Source: an uncultured Aquimarina sp. (GTDB lineage: Bacteria > Bacteroidota > Bacteroidia > Flavobacteriales > Flavobacteriaceae). From it: DNA of 33,808 nt. Positions 26,277 through 32,980 of the stretch are shown here, in pieces. The stretch is from the NCBI GenBank assembly GCA_947495425.1, contig CANLYR010000046.1:1-33808 (forward strand). The letters run 5' to 3'. Each line of letters begins with the position of its first letter. The first letter of the stretch is position 1. The notes below the pieces were generated by a model. That model saw nothing but the letters and a program-made list of their open reading frames with translations, was not told where the DNA came from and made no database searches. The position numbers and the translations under genes were made by a program.

Positions 26277-27173
26277 TTAATTGAAATCTTCTTCGTCATC
26301 TTCGGCAGTTACCTTTAGCACCTGACCGATTTTGATATTGTTATCTACTAGGTTATTAAATACTTTGAGTTCGTTTACAGAGATTTTATATCTGCGCGAA
26401 ATCGAATACAGTGTGTCTCCTTTTTGTACTATATGCTCGTCTTTGCTAGTAACCGGATCAGGTATAGTAGTAGCAATGACTACAGCAATATCTTTTTTGG
26501 CTTCTTTGCGCATTTTGCGTTTACGCCCTAGCACTTCGTTATCAAAAGTATATAATTGATACTTTTCGATAATGTTGATTAACTTTTCAGGGTATTTCCT
26601 ATCGGTCGCATATCCTGCTTCTCTAAGACCTCTGGCCCAGGATTTATAATCTTTTTTATTGAAGGTAAAAAGTCGTGAATATCGTTTTCTGTTTTTCAAA
26701 AACAAAGAATGATCTCTAAAAGATTCTCTGGCTTGGCTATATTTTCTAAAGCACTCTTGCGAGCGATCATCATCATGATATACCCGGTCGCCTTCCCAAT
26801 CATGGCATTTAATACCAAAATGGTTTTTTGCTCTTCGTGTTAGTTCTCCATATCCGGCTCCAGATTCTAAAATGCCTTGCGCCAAAGTAATGCTGGCAGG
26901 AATGCCATACGTTTTCATCTCACTCTTGGCAATATCAGAAAATTCATATATGTACTGTTGTACTCGTTCTTTGTAGGGTAAAGCTACATTTTTTTTCAAT
27001 GGTGTTATCTTAGGTTTTTTATCCGATATAATTGGTTGAACCTTGGGTTTCACAGTAGTGACAGTAGTTCGTCTTGGTACTGTTTTTTTTGTCCTCGAGG
27101 CGATCGTTTTTTTGTTTCCTCCACAAGAGATCAAAACCATTGCAATACCTAGAAGTGAAATAAATTTCCTCAT
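26277..27173 (-). CDS. Glucosaminidase/LysM lipoprotein (peptidoglycan hydrolase)
   Basis: A 298-residue lipoprotein with signal [17 protein letters not shown], followed by a long lysine/threonine-rich linker. A glucosaminidase (GH73-type) domain follows (about 75-215): [32 protein letters not shown] contains the catalytic glutamate in QGILESGAG. Then [36 protein letters not shown]; and a C-terminal LysM (about 245-290: [20 protein letters not shown]). It probably cleaves peptidoglycan in the periplasm or at the outer membrane. A TTG at 27185 extends the frame, but the ATG at 27173 starts right at the signal peptide. It is eight bases downstream of the PLP-enzyme gene and four bases before hemL. 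Confidence 0.93.
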   Translation of the reverse strand: MRKFISLLGIAMVLISCGGNKKTIASRTKKTVPRRTTVTTVKPKVQPIISDKKPKITPLKKNVALPYKERVQQYIYEFSDIAKSEMKTYGIPASITLAQGILESGAGYGELTRRAKNHFGIKCHDWEGDRVYHDDDRSQECFRKYSQARESFRDHSLFLKNRKRYSRLFTFNKKDYKSWARGLREAGYATDRKYPEKLINIIEKYQLYTFDNEVLGRKRKMRKEAKKDIAVVIATTIPDPVTSKDEHIVQKGDTLYSISRRYKISVNELKVFNNLVDNNIKIGQVLKVTAEDDEEDFN

Positions 27174-27181
27174 TTTTAGCT

Positions 27182-28123
27182 TCAAATTGTAATAAGGGGT
27201 AGCTTCTTTTTCTTTAGTTTTTTGTTCATCCCGGCAATTCCTTGTAATCCACCAGTATGTATGGCTAAAATACGAGTATTTTTTGAAAAAAACCCTTTCT
27301 GTGCCAAATCAAAAATTCCAAAAATCATCTTAGCCGTATAGATTGGATCAAGCATAATATCTTGCTGAGTATAGAAGCTGTTTATAAACTCAATACCCTC
27401 CCTGTTTATTTTTCCATAGCCTCCAAAATGATAATCCGATATTAGTTTCCAGTTTGTTTTTGAAGTATATTTTTCAATTTCTGCGGAAAGAAAATCTCCT
27501 TTTAAAGCAGGAAAGCCTAATACAGTTTGATTGGCATTGGTGCTATTAATAATACCAGCAATAGTACCTCCCGTACCCACTGCACAACATATAACATCAT
27601 AATTTGCATCATTAGAAGTCATTATTTCTTCACATCCTCTAACAGCCAAAGGATTCGTACCTCCTTCAGGTATTAAATAAAATGGCCCAAACTCTTTTGT
27701 TAATGCTTCTAAAAAAATAGCAGAAGTTTTTTCTCTATATCGTTCCCTACTAATAAATTTAAAATGCATACCCGATACTGAAGCAAAATGCAACGTATCA
27801 TTTTCTGATAGCGTTTTCTCAAGGTTCTTAGCCAATTCGTCACCTCTGATGATACCTATAGTTTGTAGACCTATAATCTTCCCTGCAGCTGCCGTAGCTG
27901 CGATATGATTACTATAGGCCCCGCCAAAAGTAAGCAAAGTCTTGTATCCTAATTTTTTAGCTTCAGCCAGATTATATTTTAATTTTCTGAATTTGTTTCC
28001 GGAGACATCCTTATGAATTTTATCTTCTCTTTTGATATCAAGATAAACTTGAGCTTCTTCCAAAATCGGATGGGTAATCTTTTGATTTTCTGAAGGTACC
28101 GTTTCCGAAGAAAAAATGTGCAT
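27182..28123 (-). CDS. ACC deaminase/D-cysteine desulfhydrase-family PLP enzyme
   Basis: A 313-residue fold-type II PLP enzyme. The cofactor lysine is Lys44 in DVSGNKFRKLKYNL, and the GGAYSNHIAATAAAGK motif (about 68-83) binds the substrate carboxylate. AVGTGGTIAGI is the PLP phosphate loop. IPEGGTNPLAVRGCEEI is also characteristic of the ACC deaminase/D-cysteine desulfhydrase family. The exact substrate cannot be told from sequence; in Bacteroidota relatives are usually annotated only at family level. The start codon follows immediately after the stop of the HExxH gene (TAA-ATG), showing tight coupling. Confidence 0.9.
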   Translation of the reverse strand: MHIFSSETVPSENQKITHPILEEAQVYLDIKREDKIHKDVSGNKFRKLKYNLAEAKKLGYKTLLTFGGAYSNHIAATAAAGKIIGLQTIGIIRGDELAKNLEKTLSENDTLHFASVSGMHFKFISRERYREKTSAIFLEALTKEFGPFYLIPEGGTNPLAVRGCEEIMTSNDANYDVICCAVGTGGTIAGIINSTNANQTVLGFPALKGDFLSAEIEKYTSKTNWKLISDYHFGGYGKINREGIEFINSFYTQQDIMLDPIYTAKMIFGIFDLAQKGFFSKNTRILAIHTGGLQGIAGMNKKLKKKKLPLITI

Positions 28124-28450
28124 TTACAAATATTTAATAAAACTCCAGGGTTTTCGCTTTTTCAAGTAATTGAGATCATCCTCATTATAATAGGCTTCCC
28201 TTTCAAAAGAAATGTTGCGATACGCTCGTTGGGAATTTCGATATTGAAGAACCCTAAAAATATACTCTGCAAAATAAAGAATAAAGAATGGTAATACCAA
28301 TAGCTCTGCTTGTTGTCTTATATGAATTTTTTCGTGATTAATAAAGGTTTCATCATCCTTAAGAAAGGAATCTTTAACCACAATAAAAGGCCAAAGAGCC
28401 AATCCTACAAAATGACGACCTATCAAATATTTGTTAACAACTATGCGCAT
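28124..28450 (-). CDS. Small HExxH-containing membrane-associated protein
   Basis: A 108-residue protein. INHEKIHIRQQAELL (His39, Glu40, His43) is an HExxH zinc-site motif, followed by a hydrophobic stretch VLPFFILYFAEYIFRVL (about 52-68) and FEREAYYNEDDLNYLKKRKP, whose glutamates could provide a third ligand. An N-terminal hydrophobic segment (LIGRHFVGLALWPFIVV) suggests membrane association. I recall similar short hypothetical proteins throughout Flavobacteriia. Peptidase activity is only inferred from the motif, as the protein is very short for a full enzyme. First gene of the four-gene run to hemL, with no gap to the next. Confidence 0.72.
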   Translation of the reverse strand: MRIVVNKYLIGRHFVGLALWPFIVVKDSFLKDDETFINHEKIHIRQQAELLVLPFFILYFAEYIFRVLQYRNSQRAYRNISFEREAYYNEDDLNYLKKRKPWSFIKYL

Positions 28451-28465
28451 ATAACTACAAGATAC

Positions 28466-28473
28466 TATTTTTG
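28466..28473 (+). promoter_or_regulatory. -7 box TATTTTTG of the DUF5522 gene
   Basis: A perfect TAnnTTTG match ending six bases before the ATG at 28480, so the mRNA would be nearly leaderless. The box overlaps the in-frame TTG at 28471, which supports the ATG as start. Confidence 0.45.
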
Positions 28474-28479
28474 TATGAA

Positions 28480-28656
28480 ATGAGTAACTCTAAAAAAGTA
28501 TTAACTCCAAAAGAAGGAGATTATTATATCACCCCAGAAGGGTATCGATGTTTTACAGAACAATATCATCTAAGGAGAGGGTATTGTTGTGAGAGTGGTT
28601 GCAGACACTGTCCATATGGATATGACAAAAAAACTAATAGCTATGCTAAAAAATAG
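28480..28656 (+). CDS. DUF5522 small cysteine-rich protein
   Basis: A 58-residue protein beginning MSNSKKVLTPKEGDYYITPE. The pattern GDYYITPEGYRCFTEQYHLRRG followed by YCCESGCRHCPYGY is the DUF5522 signature. Five cysteines (one in YRC and four in CCESGCRHC) and a histidine are arranged in a way suggesting metal binding. The function is unknown. In this and related genomes the CRHCPYG end is highly conserved. It lies back to back with the HExxH gene; the start at ATG 28480 is preferred to the upstream TTG, which sits in the promoter box. Confidence 0.85.
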   Translation: MSNSKKVLTPKEGDYYITPEGYRCFTEQYHLRRGYCCESGCRHCPYGYDKKTNSYAKK

Positions 28657-28737
28657 CATGAAAGCATAGGCCATGGTACGATTGTTGCAGTATATTTTTA
28701 TAAAAAAGCTATTGTTAAACTTATAAAATAAAGGATT

Positions 28738-29283
28738 ATGAAAAATTTTTCACTTTTGTCATTAATCCTTATCATAACTCTTGGTTCCTGTTCTAGTGTA
28801 CGTGTTGCCTCAGATTATGATAAGCAGGCCAATTTCAATGCCTACAGGAGTTTTGCTTTTTACAAACCCGGAATTGATAAAGCAGAAATTAGTGATTTAG
28901 ATAAAAAACGTATTCTTAGAGCTATAGAAGCGGATATGATATCCAAAGGATTTACAAAATCTGAAAATCCAGATATGCTCGTTAGTATTTTTACTGAAAC
29001 CAGAGAAAATGTAAATGTGAACCAAAACAATTGGGGCTGGGGCGCCGGTTGGGGCTGGGGTTGGGGTTGGAATCCTTGGTTCTGGGGTGGCGGTAATTTC
29101 AATTCAGTTTCGCGTGTAACCGAAGGTACTCTTTACATAGATCTTGTCGATGCTTCTAAAAAAGAATTAATTTGGCAAGGAATGGGAACAGCTGCATTAA
29201 CTGATAAAGTTGAAAAAAAACAAGAAAAAATGAATAAGATAGTTGGTGCAATCTTAGAAAAATACCCCCCAGAAATTAAATAA
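28738..29283 (+). CDS. DUF4136 lipoprotein with Trp/Gly-rich loop
   Basis: A 181-residue lipoprotein: signal MKNFSLLSLILIITLGSC, cysteine 18, then SSVRVASDYDKQANFNAYRS, the standard N-terminal DUF4136 motif. Later motifs TLYIDLVDASKKELIWQGMG and IVGAILEKYPP are also in family. In the middle lies an odd segment (about 97-120) made almost only of Trp, Gly and Asn, with WGWGWGW repeats, encoded by a GGTTGGGGCTGGGG-type direct repeat. Such inserts occur in other DUF4136 proteins as I recall. It is anchored in the envelope; the function is unknown. A strong terminator follows. Confidence 0.9.
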   Translation: MKNFSLLSLILIITLGSCSSVRVASDYDKQANFNAYRSFAFYKPGIDKAEISDLDKKRILRAIEADMISKGFTKSENPDMLVSIFTETRENVNVNQNNWGWGAGWGWGWGWNPWFWGGGNFNSVSRVTEGTLYIDLVDASKKELIWQGMGTAALTDKVEKKQEKMNKIVGAILEKYPPEIK

Positions 29284-29308
29284 TAGTATCATTAACATTA
29301 TAGATACG

Positions 29309-29342
29309 AATAGCCTCCCTTAATTGAGAGGCTATTTTTTTT
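29309..29342 (+). terminator. Intrinsic terminator after DUF4136 gene
   Basis: AATAGCCTC (29309-29317) and GAGGCTATT (29328-29336) form a 9-bp stem with a 10-base loop, followed by eight T residues in the plus strand. Confidence 0.9.
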
Positions 29343-29394
29343 ATGTACATTTATACAGAACTTATGTCATTTTTCTTTTGATTTGATCAAAAAA

Positions 29395-30030
29395 ATGATA
29401 ATAACCACAATAGATATGCGTAATTTTCTACTTGGAGCTTTACTTACTGCTTTATTAGTGTTTGGAATAAAATACTTTATCGATCAATCTAACACCAATG
29501 CAGCTGAGCTTCAATCTTCTGATCTCATTCTCAACCAAATAAAAAATGTAGGCAAACTTGTTGTTACCGAAGGCCATTTTTCTGAAGTTATTACTTACAA
29601 AGACGATAAAAAATTCTATCTCGATATACTTACTGCTACAAAAAAGGCGATTGTAGTAGTTAATGCTGAAGTACGCGTTTCTTATGATTTAAGTAAAATT
29701 GAGCATACTATTGATACAGAAAATAAGACAGTAATCATTACCAATATCCCTGAAGCTGAAATCAGCATTGATCCAGATATAACGTATCATGATCTGAAAG
29801 CTGATTTTTTCAATCAGTTTGTACCTGCGGATCATAACCTAATTAGAAAAAAAGTAGTAGCACAACTTGAAAAAAAGGTGAAAAAATCTTCACTAGTTGC
29901 TAATTCACAAAATCGTCTTATTAGTGAATTACAAAAAATCTATATCCTTACGAATTCCTTAGGCTGGACATTAAAATACAATCAAACTGTAATTGAAAGT
30001 CAATCTGGTATTGAAAACCTAATAGAGTGA
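29395..30030 (+). CDS. DUF4230 membrane-anchored protein
   Basis: About 211 residues from the ATG at 29395; an upstream TTG at 29383 and an internal ATG at 29416 (MRNFLLGALLTALLVFGIKY) are alternatives. It has one N-terminal membrane helix and a large extracytoplasmic domain matching DUF4230: IKNVGKLVVTEGHFSEVITY, AEVRVSYDLSKIEH, ITNIPEAEISIDPDITYHDLK and a helical C-terminus. The family is common in Bacteroidota and Firmicutes, with no known function. It lies 111 bases after the DUF4136 gene but beyond a terminator, so it is probably transcribed alone. Confidence 0.85.
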   Translation: MIITTIDMRNFLLGALLTALLVFGIKYFIDQSNTNAAELQSSDLILNQIKNVGKLVVTEGHFSEVITYKDDKKFYLDILTATKKAIVVVNAEVRVSYDLSKIEHTIDTENKTVIITNIPEAEISIDPDITYHDLKADFFNQFVPADHNLIRKKVVAQLEKKVKKSSLVANSQNRLISELQKIYILTNSLGWTLKYNQTVIESQSGIENLIE

Positions 30031-30142
30031 TTTTAAATCCCTTTTATCAAATTCCCAAACTTTATCCACGATCCATGATCACAAACTTATTGGTATGGAT
30101 TATGATCTTTACCAAAATAGCAATAACATTGTGCTATGCAAC

Positions 30143-30174
30143 AAAAAAGATGGAAAGAGTGACCTCTTTCCATC
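30143..30174 (-). terminator. Minus-strand intrinsic terminator
   Basis: GATGGAAAGAG (30149-30159) and CTCTTTCCATC (30164-30174) make a perfect 11-bp stem with a 4-base loop. On the minus strand it is followed by six T residues. It is 330 bases after the ankyrin/PD40 stop codon, implying that a long transcript continues through the intergenic region. Confidence 0.85.
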
Positions 30175-30237
30175 CCTGAATTAAAAAAACCTATATGCAT
30201 AGAACTCTTTTGTCCCTCAAACTCTAAACACATAGTT

Positions 30238-30284
30238 ATTTACTCGATACTCCTGCCTCAGGCAGACATAACGAGATTTGAATG
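30238..30284 (-). repeat. Dispersed 47-bp repeat, copy B
   Basis: The minus strand aligns ungapped to 20752-20798 with 39 of 47 equal bases. This copy carries a CTGCCTcAGGCAG palindrome in its middle, which is degraded in copy A. Confidence 0.65.
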
Positions 30285-30367
30285 TTTTGAGGCAAACCTA
30301 GAAACTTTTAGCCTTTTCTTTAAGAATAACTTTTCGGGCAAACCCAGAGGTTATTTGTATAAAACGC

Positions 30368-30502
30368 TTAGGGGTAGGTGATACCCCACCCCCTATTCTT
30401 ATTTATATTAAAAAAGTTTTGAATTGGGTCCTTCAGTTGATTGATCTTTTCTTGAATTTTCGGAAATACATCCTGAAGAATATCTTGTGTTTTCTTGTGC
30501 AA
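30368..30502 (-). CDS. Possible 44-residue peptide
   Basis: A short frame beginning at TTG, two bases after the stop of the ankyrin/PD40 gene. Its translation starts LHKKTQDILQDVFPKIQEKI, continues NQLKDPIQNFFNINK and ends NRGWGITYP. The text looks protein-like (amphipathic helix with K/Q/I/L pattern, then an aromatic tail). However, there is no ATG start, and its 3' end coincides with a GC-rich hairpin. It could be a coupled small protein, a frame-lost C-terminal remnant, or chance. Confidence 0.25.
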   Translation of the reverse strand: MHKKTQDILQDVFPKIQEKINQLKDPIQNFFNINKNRGWGITYP

Positions 30503-30504
30503 TA

Positions 30505-31893
30505 TTACTCACCGTTTTCTTTTATTTCATTTAAAATCTCGGTGCTTACCCAATATATATCCTGATTACTGGTATATAATAGATAGTTCCCATCTTTAGT
30601 TACAAAAGGACAGTATTCATAATTTTTGGTGTTTATTTTTTCACCCATATTCACCGCTTGTGACCATGTATCATCCGGTTCTTTAAAACTTATATATAAA
30701 TCGCCACGTCCAAATCCATCATCACGTGTAGCACAAAAGATAATATAAGACTCATCTGGGGAGACAAAAACATCTGCTTCGTAATGCTTAGTATTTATGG
30801 CTTCACTTAATGGCACAGGTTTTTGAAATTCGTTGTTCACAAACTTAGAATAGTATATGTCATGGTCTGTTCTCGTCGTGTCCTTGCGTGTGTACCCATT
30901 AGATGAAAAATACATGGTGCGCTCATCGGTAAACGAAATATAATATTCATCACCGCTTGTATTTATATTTTTTCCAGCATTGATTGGTTTAGACCATCCA
31001 TTACTTGTTCTCTCTGCATACCAAATATCAACATCTTTGAGTTCGCCCTTTCCATCTAAAGCTCTTTTGGAAATAAAATACAGTTTGTTTTCATCATTCG
31101 AAAGAAAAGGGTCATTGTAACTGTAGCGTTCATGTGACAATATAGTAACAGGTTTTGTCCATGTATTTGCTTCCATTTTGGAGTATCGAATTTCGTTTCT
31201 TCCACCTACATCCACACCGAAATAAAATTCTGTTCCATTTTTATTGAATACTGAGCCAAATTCTTGCTCTTCTGTAGAAATAAAATTAGGCGCAAACATC
31301 ACAGGTGTTGTTTCAGGTACTCGCTGTCCCATGTATTTGCCTTTCATTTCAAATTTGCGAACAAGGCTTTTGTCTGCCCCTCTGGAAATCAAAAAATCAG
31401 AAACATTCTCGGCACCTATTCTTTGAGAAATTTCCAAGGCTGTACTCCCTCTTTTATTTTTGGTATTGATGTTTATCCCGCTTATAATTAGTCTCTCTAT
31501 AACTGGCTTGTTTCTATTCAATACTGCTATTTCGAGAAGTGATGCTCCATACACAGAAGTCCAATCATTATTGGTCTGTAATGCTATTAGGCGATCAAGA
31601 TATTCTATATTGTTAAACTGCACAGCCACATGCATTGGTGTTTTATCTTGATTATCTTTCACATTAATCCGTATATTTTTTTGGACCAGAAAATCAAATA
31701 TATCTTTCTTCTTGCATGCAACTGCCCAGTGCAACAAGGATCTGCCACGATCATCTTGTATATTAATTGCAGTATTTTGGAGCATACTATCCAATCGCAC
31801 CAAATTTCCCCGGCATGCAGTACGATAAATGTTTTGTCCCATTAGTTTGGGTTGAAGTACGAAACAAATTATGAGTATTACTATAGGTTTCAT
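30505..31893 (-). CDS. Secreted ankyrin-repeat and PD40-repeat protein
   Basis: A 462-residue protein with signal peptide MKPIVILIICFVLQPKLMG. Residues about 25-190 hold roughly five ankyrin repeats (DDRGRSLLHWAVACKKKDIF, DNQDKTPMHVAVQFNNIEYL, NKRGSTALEISQRIGAENVS). From about 200 onwards are PD40/WD40-like propeller blades (EFGSVFNKNGTEFYFGVDV, NDPFLSNDENKLYFISKR, ADVFVSPDESYIIFCATRD, YEYCPFVTKDGNYLLYTS). Such blades resemble those of TolB-like and OmpA-associated proteins. The joint use of ankyrin and PD40 domains suggests binding of proteins or envelope polymers in the periplasm. No catalytic residues are seen. It is flanked by hairpin-rich intergenic DNA. Confidence 0.85.
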   Translation of the reverse strand: MKPIVILIICFVLQPKLMGQNIYRTACRGNLVRLDSMLQNTAINIQDDRGRSLLHWAVACKKKDIFDFLVQKNIRINVKDNQDKTPMHVAVQFNNIEYLDRLIALQTNNDWTSVYGASLLEIAVLNRNKPVIERLIISGININTKNKRGSTALEISQRIGAENVSDFLISRGADKSLVRKFEMKGKYMGQRVPETTPVMFAPNFISTEEQEFGSVFNKNGTEFYFGVDVGGRNEIRYSKMEANTWTKPVTILSHERYSYNDPFLSNDENKLYFISKRALDGKGELKDVDIWYAERTSNGWSKPINAGKNINTSGDEYYISFTDERTMYFSSNGYTRKDTTRTDHDIYYSKFVNNEFQKPVPLSEAINTKHYEADVFVSPDESYIIFCATRDDGFGRGDLYISFKEPDDTWSQAVNMGEKINTKNYEYCPFVTKDGNYLLYTSNQDIYWVSTEILNEIKENGE

Positions 31894-31962
31894 TTTTTAA
31901 AATGTTTGTTAGGAGATAAGTAAGCATGAACTCATCAGATTTATGCCTTTCTCGCAGGCAGA

Positions 31963-31990
31963 TATAGCCTCCCCCCTACACAGGGGTGTT
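31963..31990. other. GC-rich hairpin upstream of the ankyrin/PD40 gene
   Basis: CCCCT-ACAC-AGGGG with a following TGTTATTTTT on the plus strand; read on the minus strand it is a G6 tract, GGGGGGAGGC. The same GGGGGGAGGC string occurs on the minus strand at 18472-18480. The gap from 31894 to 32138 holds no gene. Confidence 0.35.
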
Positions 31991-32138
31991 ATTTTTATGC
32001 ATTTCATCATCAAAATCCTGTCTAAGACCTTAAACAACTGATTTAGCGCATAATTATACCCCTAAGATAGTATAATATTGCTGCGAAAAATCAGGGCTTA
32101 GATCATCGATTTTTTAATCAATATTATCCTTTTTAGAG

Positions 32139-32170
32139 ACTTGTGCAACGGTTACCATTGTTGTGTGTAG
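32139..32170. repeat. attC-like short palindrome downstream of parE
   Basis: On the minus strand: ACACACAACAATGG, TAA, CCGTTGCACAAGT. CAACGG-T-TACCATTG is a small imperfect hairpin. The 11-mer ACTTGTGCAAC (32139-32149) recurs inverted at 32966-32976 beyond the ParDE genes. Resembles reduced integron-type recombination sites, or the ends of a small mobile unit. Confidence 0.4.
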
Positions 32171-32176
32171 TTTTTT

Positions 32177-32476
32177 TTATTCGGTTATTCTATTTTTCAA
32201 ATCCATTCGCTCGTGTAGAATTCTTATGATTTCAATTCTATCACTCGATATCTGCTGATAAAATATTATGTGTTTTCCAGATTTAAGTCCGAGTAGATTT
32301 TTGCTTATTTCACCATATTCTTTTCCAATATCTGGATTTTCTCCAATTCCATTACATATCATTTTAACTGTTGCATAATACTTATCAGCTTGCTTTTCAG
32401 ACCATTTTTCAAAAGTGTAGTTCCAGATACTATCTAAATCATCAATGGCTTCTTGCCTAAGTATGACTTTAACCAT
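32177..32476 (-). CDS. parE: ParE/RelE-family toxin
   Basis: A 99-residue toxin of the ParE/RelE superfamily. Family features are the start VKVILRQEAIDDLDSIWNYT, the helix WSEKQADKYYATVKMICNGI, and the C-terminal strands LLGLKSGKHIIFYQQ and IEIIRILHERMDL. The conserved R-I-L-H ending is typical for ParE proteins, which in characterised members poison DNA gyrase; RelE-like ribonuclease activity is less likely because the partner is ParD-like. It overlaps the antitoxin gene by eight bases, downstream of it, the usual order for ParDE. Complete, no defects seen. Confidence 0.9.
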   Translation of the reverse strand: MVKVILRQEAIDDLDSIWNYTFEKWSEKQADKYYATVKMICNGIGENPDIGKEYGEISKNLLGLKSGKHIIFYQQISSDRIEIIRILHERMDLKNRITE

Positions 32477-32717
32477 TATTTCTTTTTTCTGCTTTTAGTT
32501 TTTTCAAATTTTCATCAAAGTCAAAATCCTCAACTAATGGACTATTCAACCCTTCTTTTATGGCATTTCTCAATGCGATAGTTTTACTTTCCTCATTTTC
32601 TAACATTCTAAGTCCAGCTCTGATAACTTCGCTAACGTTTTTATAGCGTCCAGCCGAGACTTGACTATTTACAAACTGGTCAAAATAATTTCCGAGTGAT
32701 ATGGATGTATTCTTCAT
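32469..32717 (-). CDS. parD: ParD-family antitoxin
   Basis: An 82-residue antitoxin. MKNTSISLGNYFDQFVNSQV and SAGRYKNVSEVIRAGLRMLE are the ribbon-helix-helix DNA-binding domain of the CC2985/ParD type; the C-terminal part (AIKEGLNSPLVEDFDFDENLKKLKA) is the toxin-binding tail. The frame is open upstream to 32972, but translation upstream of Met at 32717 has no protein character, and a promoter/operator lies in that region. It binds its own promoter in known members; palindromes right upstream fit that. Confidence 0.92.
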   Translation of the reverse strand: MKNTSISLGNYFDQFVNSQVSAGRYKNVSEVIRAGLRMLENEESKTIALRNAIKEGLNSPLVEDFDFDENLKKLKAEKRNNG

Positions 32718-32729
32718 TGTTTTGTTTTC

Positions 32730-32754
32730 GGTAAATTTACCAAAAATTGGTAAA
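32730..32754. promoter_or_regulatory. ParD operator: overlapping palindromes GGTAAA/TTTACC
   Basis: GGTAAATTTACC (32730-32741) is a perfect palindrome and overlaps TTTACCAA-AAA-TTGGTAAA (32736-32754), a perfect 8-8 inverted repeat. They are 13 bases upstream of the parD ATG and cover the presumed -7 region TAAATTTA, with TTTG 20 bases further upstream. Fits autoregulation by the ribbon-helix-helix antitoxin. Confidence 0.7.
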
Positions 32755-32830
32755 AACTTCAAATCTAGCTCGAGAAAGTGTAAGCTGTGTTTCTTTAACT
32801 TTGTAAAGGATGTTTCTTTAACGTACCCTA

Positions 32831-32974
32831 TTGTGGGTAACGGGATCGTATAAGCGCAGTAGCGGAATACAAGGCGATTAACTGTCGACTGACACAACAG
32901 TTTACATAGGTACACAGACCTTGATTTCAATACTTTACCCGCTATTGCTCTTATACAATGTGTCTGTTGCACAA
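32831..32974. repeat. attC-like imperfect palindrome between parDE and the transposase
   Basis: Outer boxes TTGTGGGTAAC (32831-32841) and GTTGCACAA (32966-32974) can pair. After an unpaired stretch, GTATAAGCGCAGTAGCGG (32848-32865) pairs with CCGCTATTGCTCTTATAC (32939-32956) at 16 of 18 positions. Inside are CAAGG/CCTTG (32870-32874, 32919-32923) and AACTGT/ACAGTT (32880-32885, 32897-32902). One long, mismatched fold with outer AAC/GTT boxes is how integron attC sites look, though this one is at the long end of their size range. It could also be a structured RNA. Confidence 0.5.
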
Positions 32975-32980
32975 GTTTTG

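Larger units (their letters stand above)
30031..30504. other. Intergenic region between convergent genes
   Basis: It contains, from left to right, a minus-strand terminator hairpin (30149-30174), dispersed repeat copy B (30238-30284), a GC-rich hairpin GGGGTA-GGTGA-TACCCC (30371-30387), and a possible 44-codon minus-strand frame (30368-30502). Nothing else firm is seen. Confidence 0.55.

Noticed and set aside
32718..32972. N-terminal extension of the ParD frame by 85 codons
   Set aside because: The extension crosses the operator and the attC-like fold, and its translation is not protein-like; ATG at 32717 gives a normal ParD.
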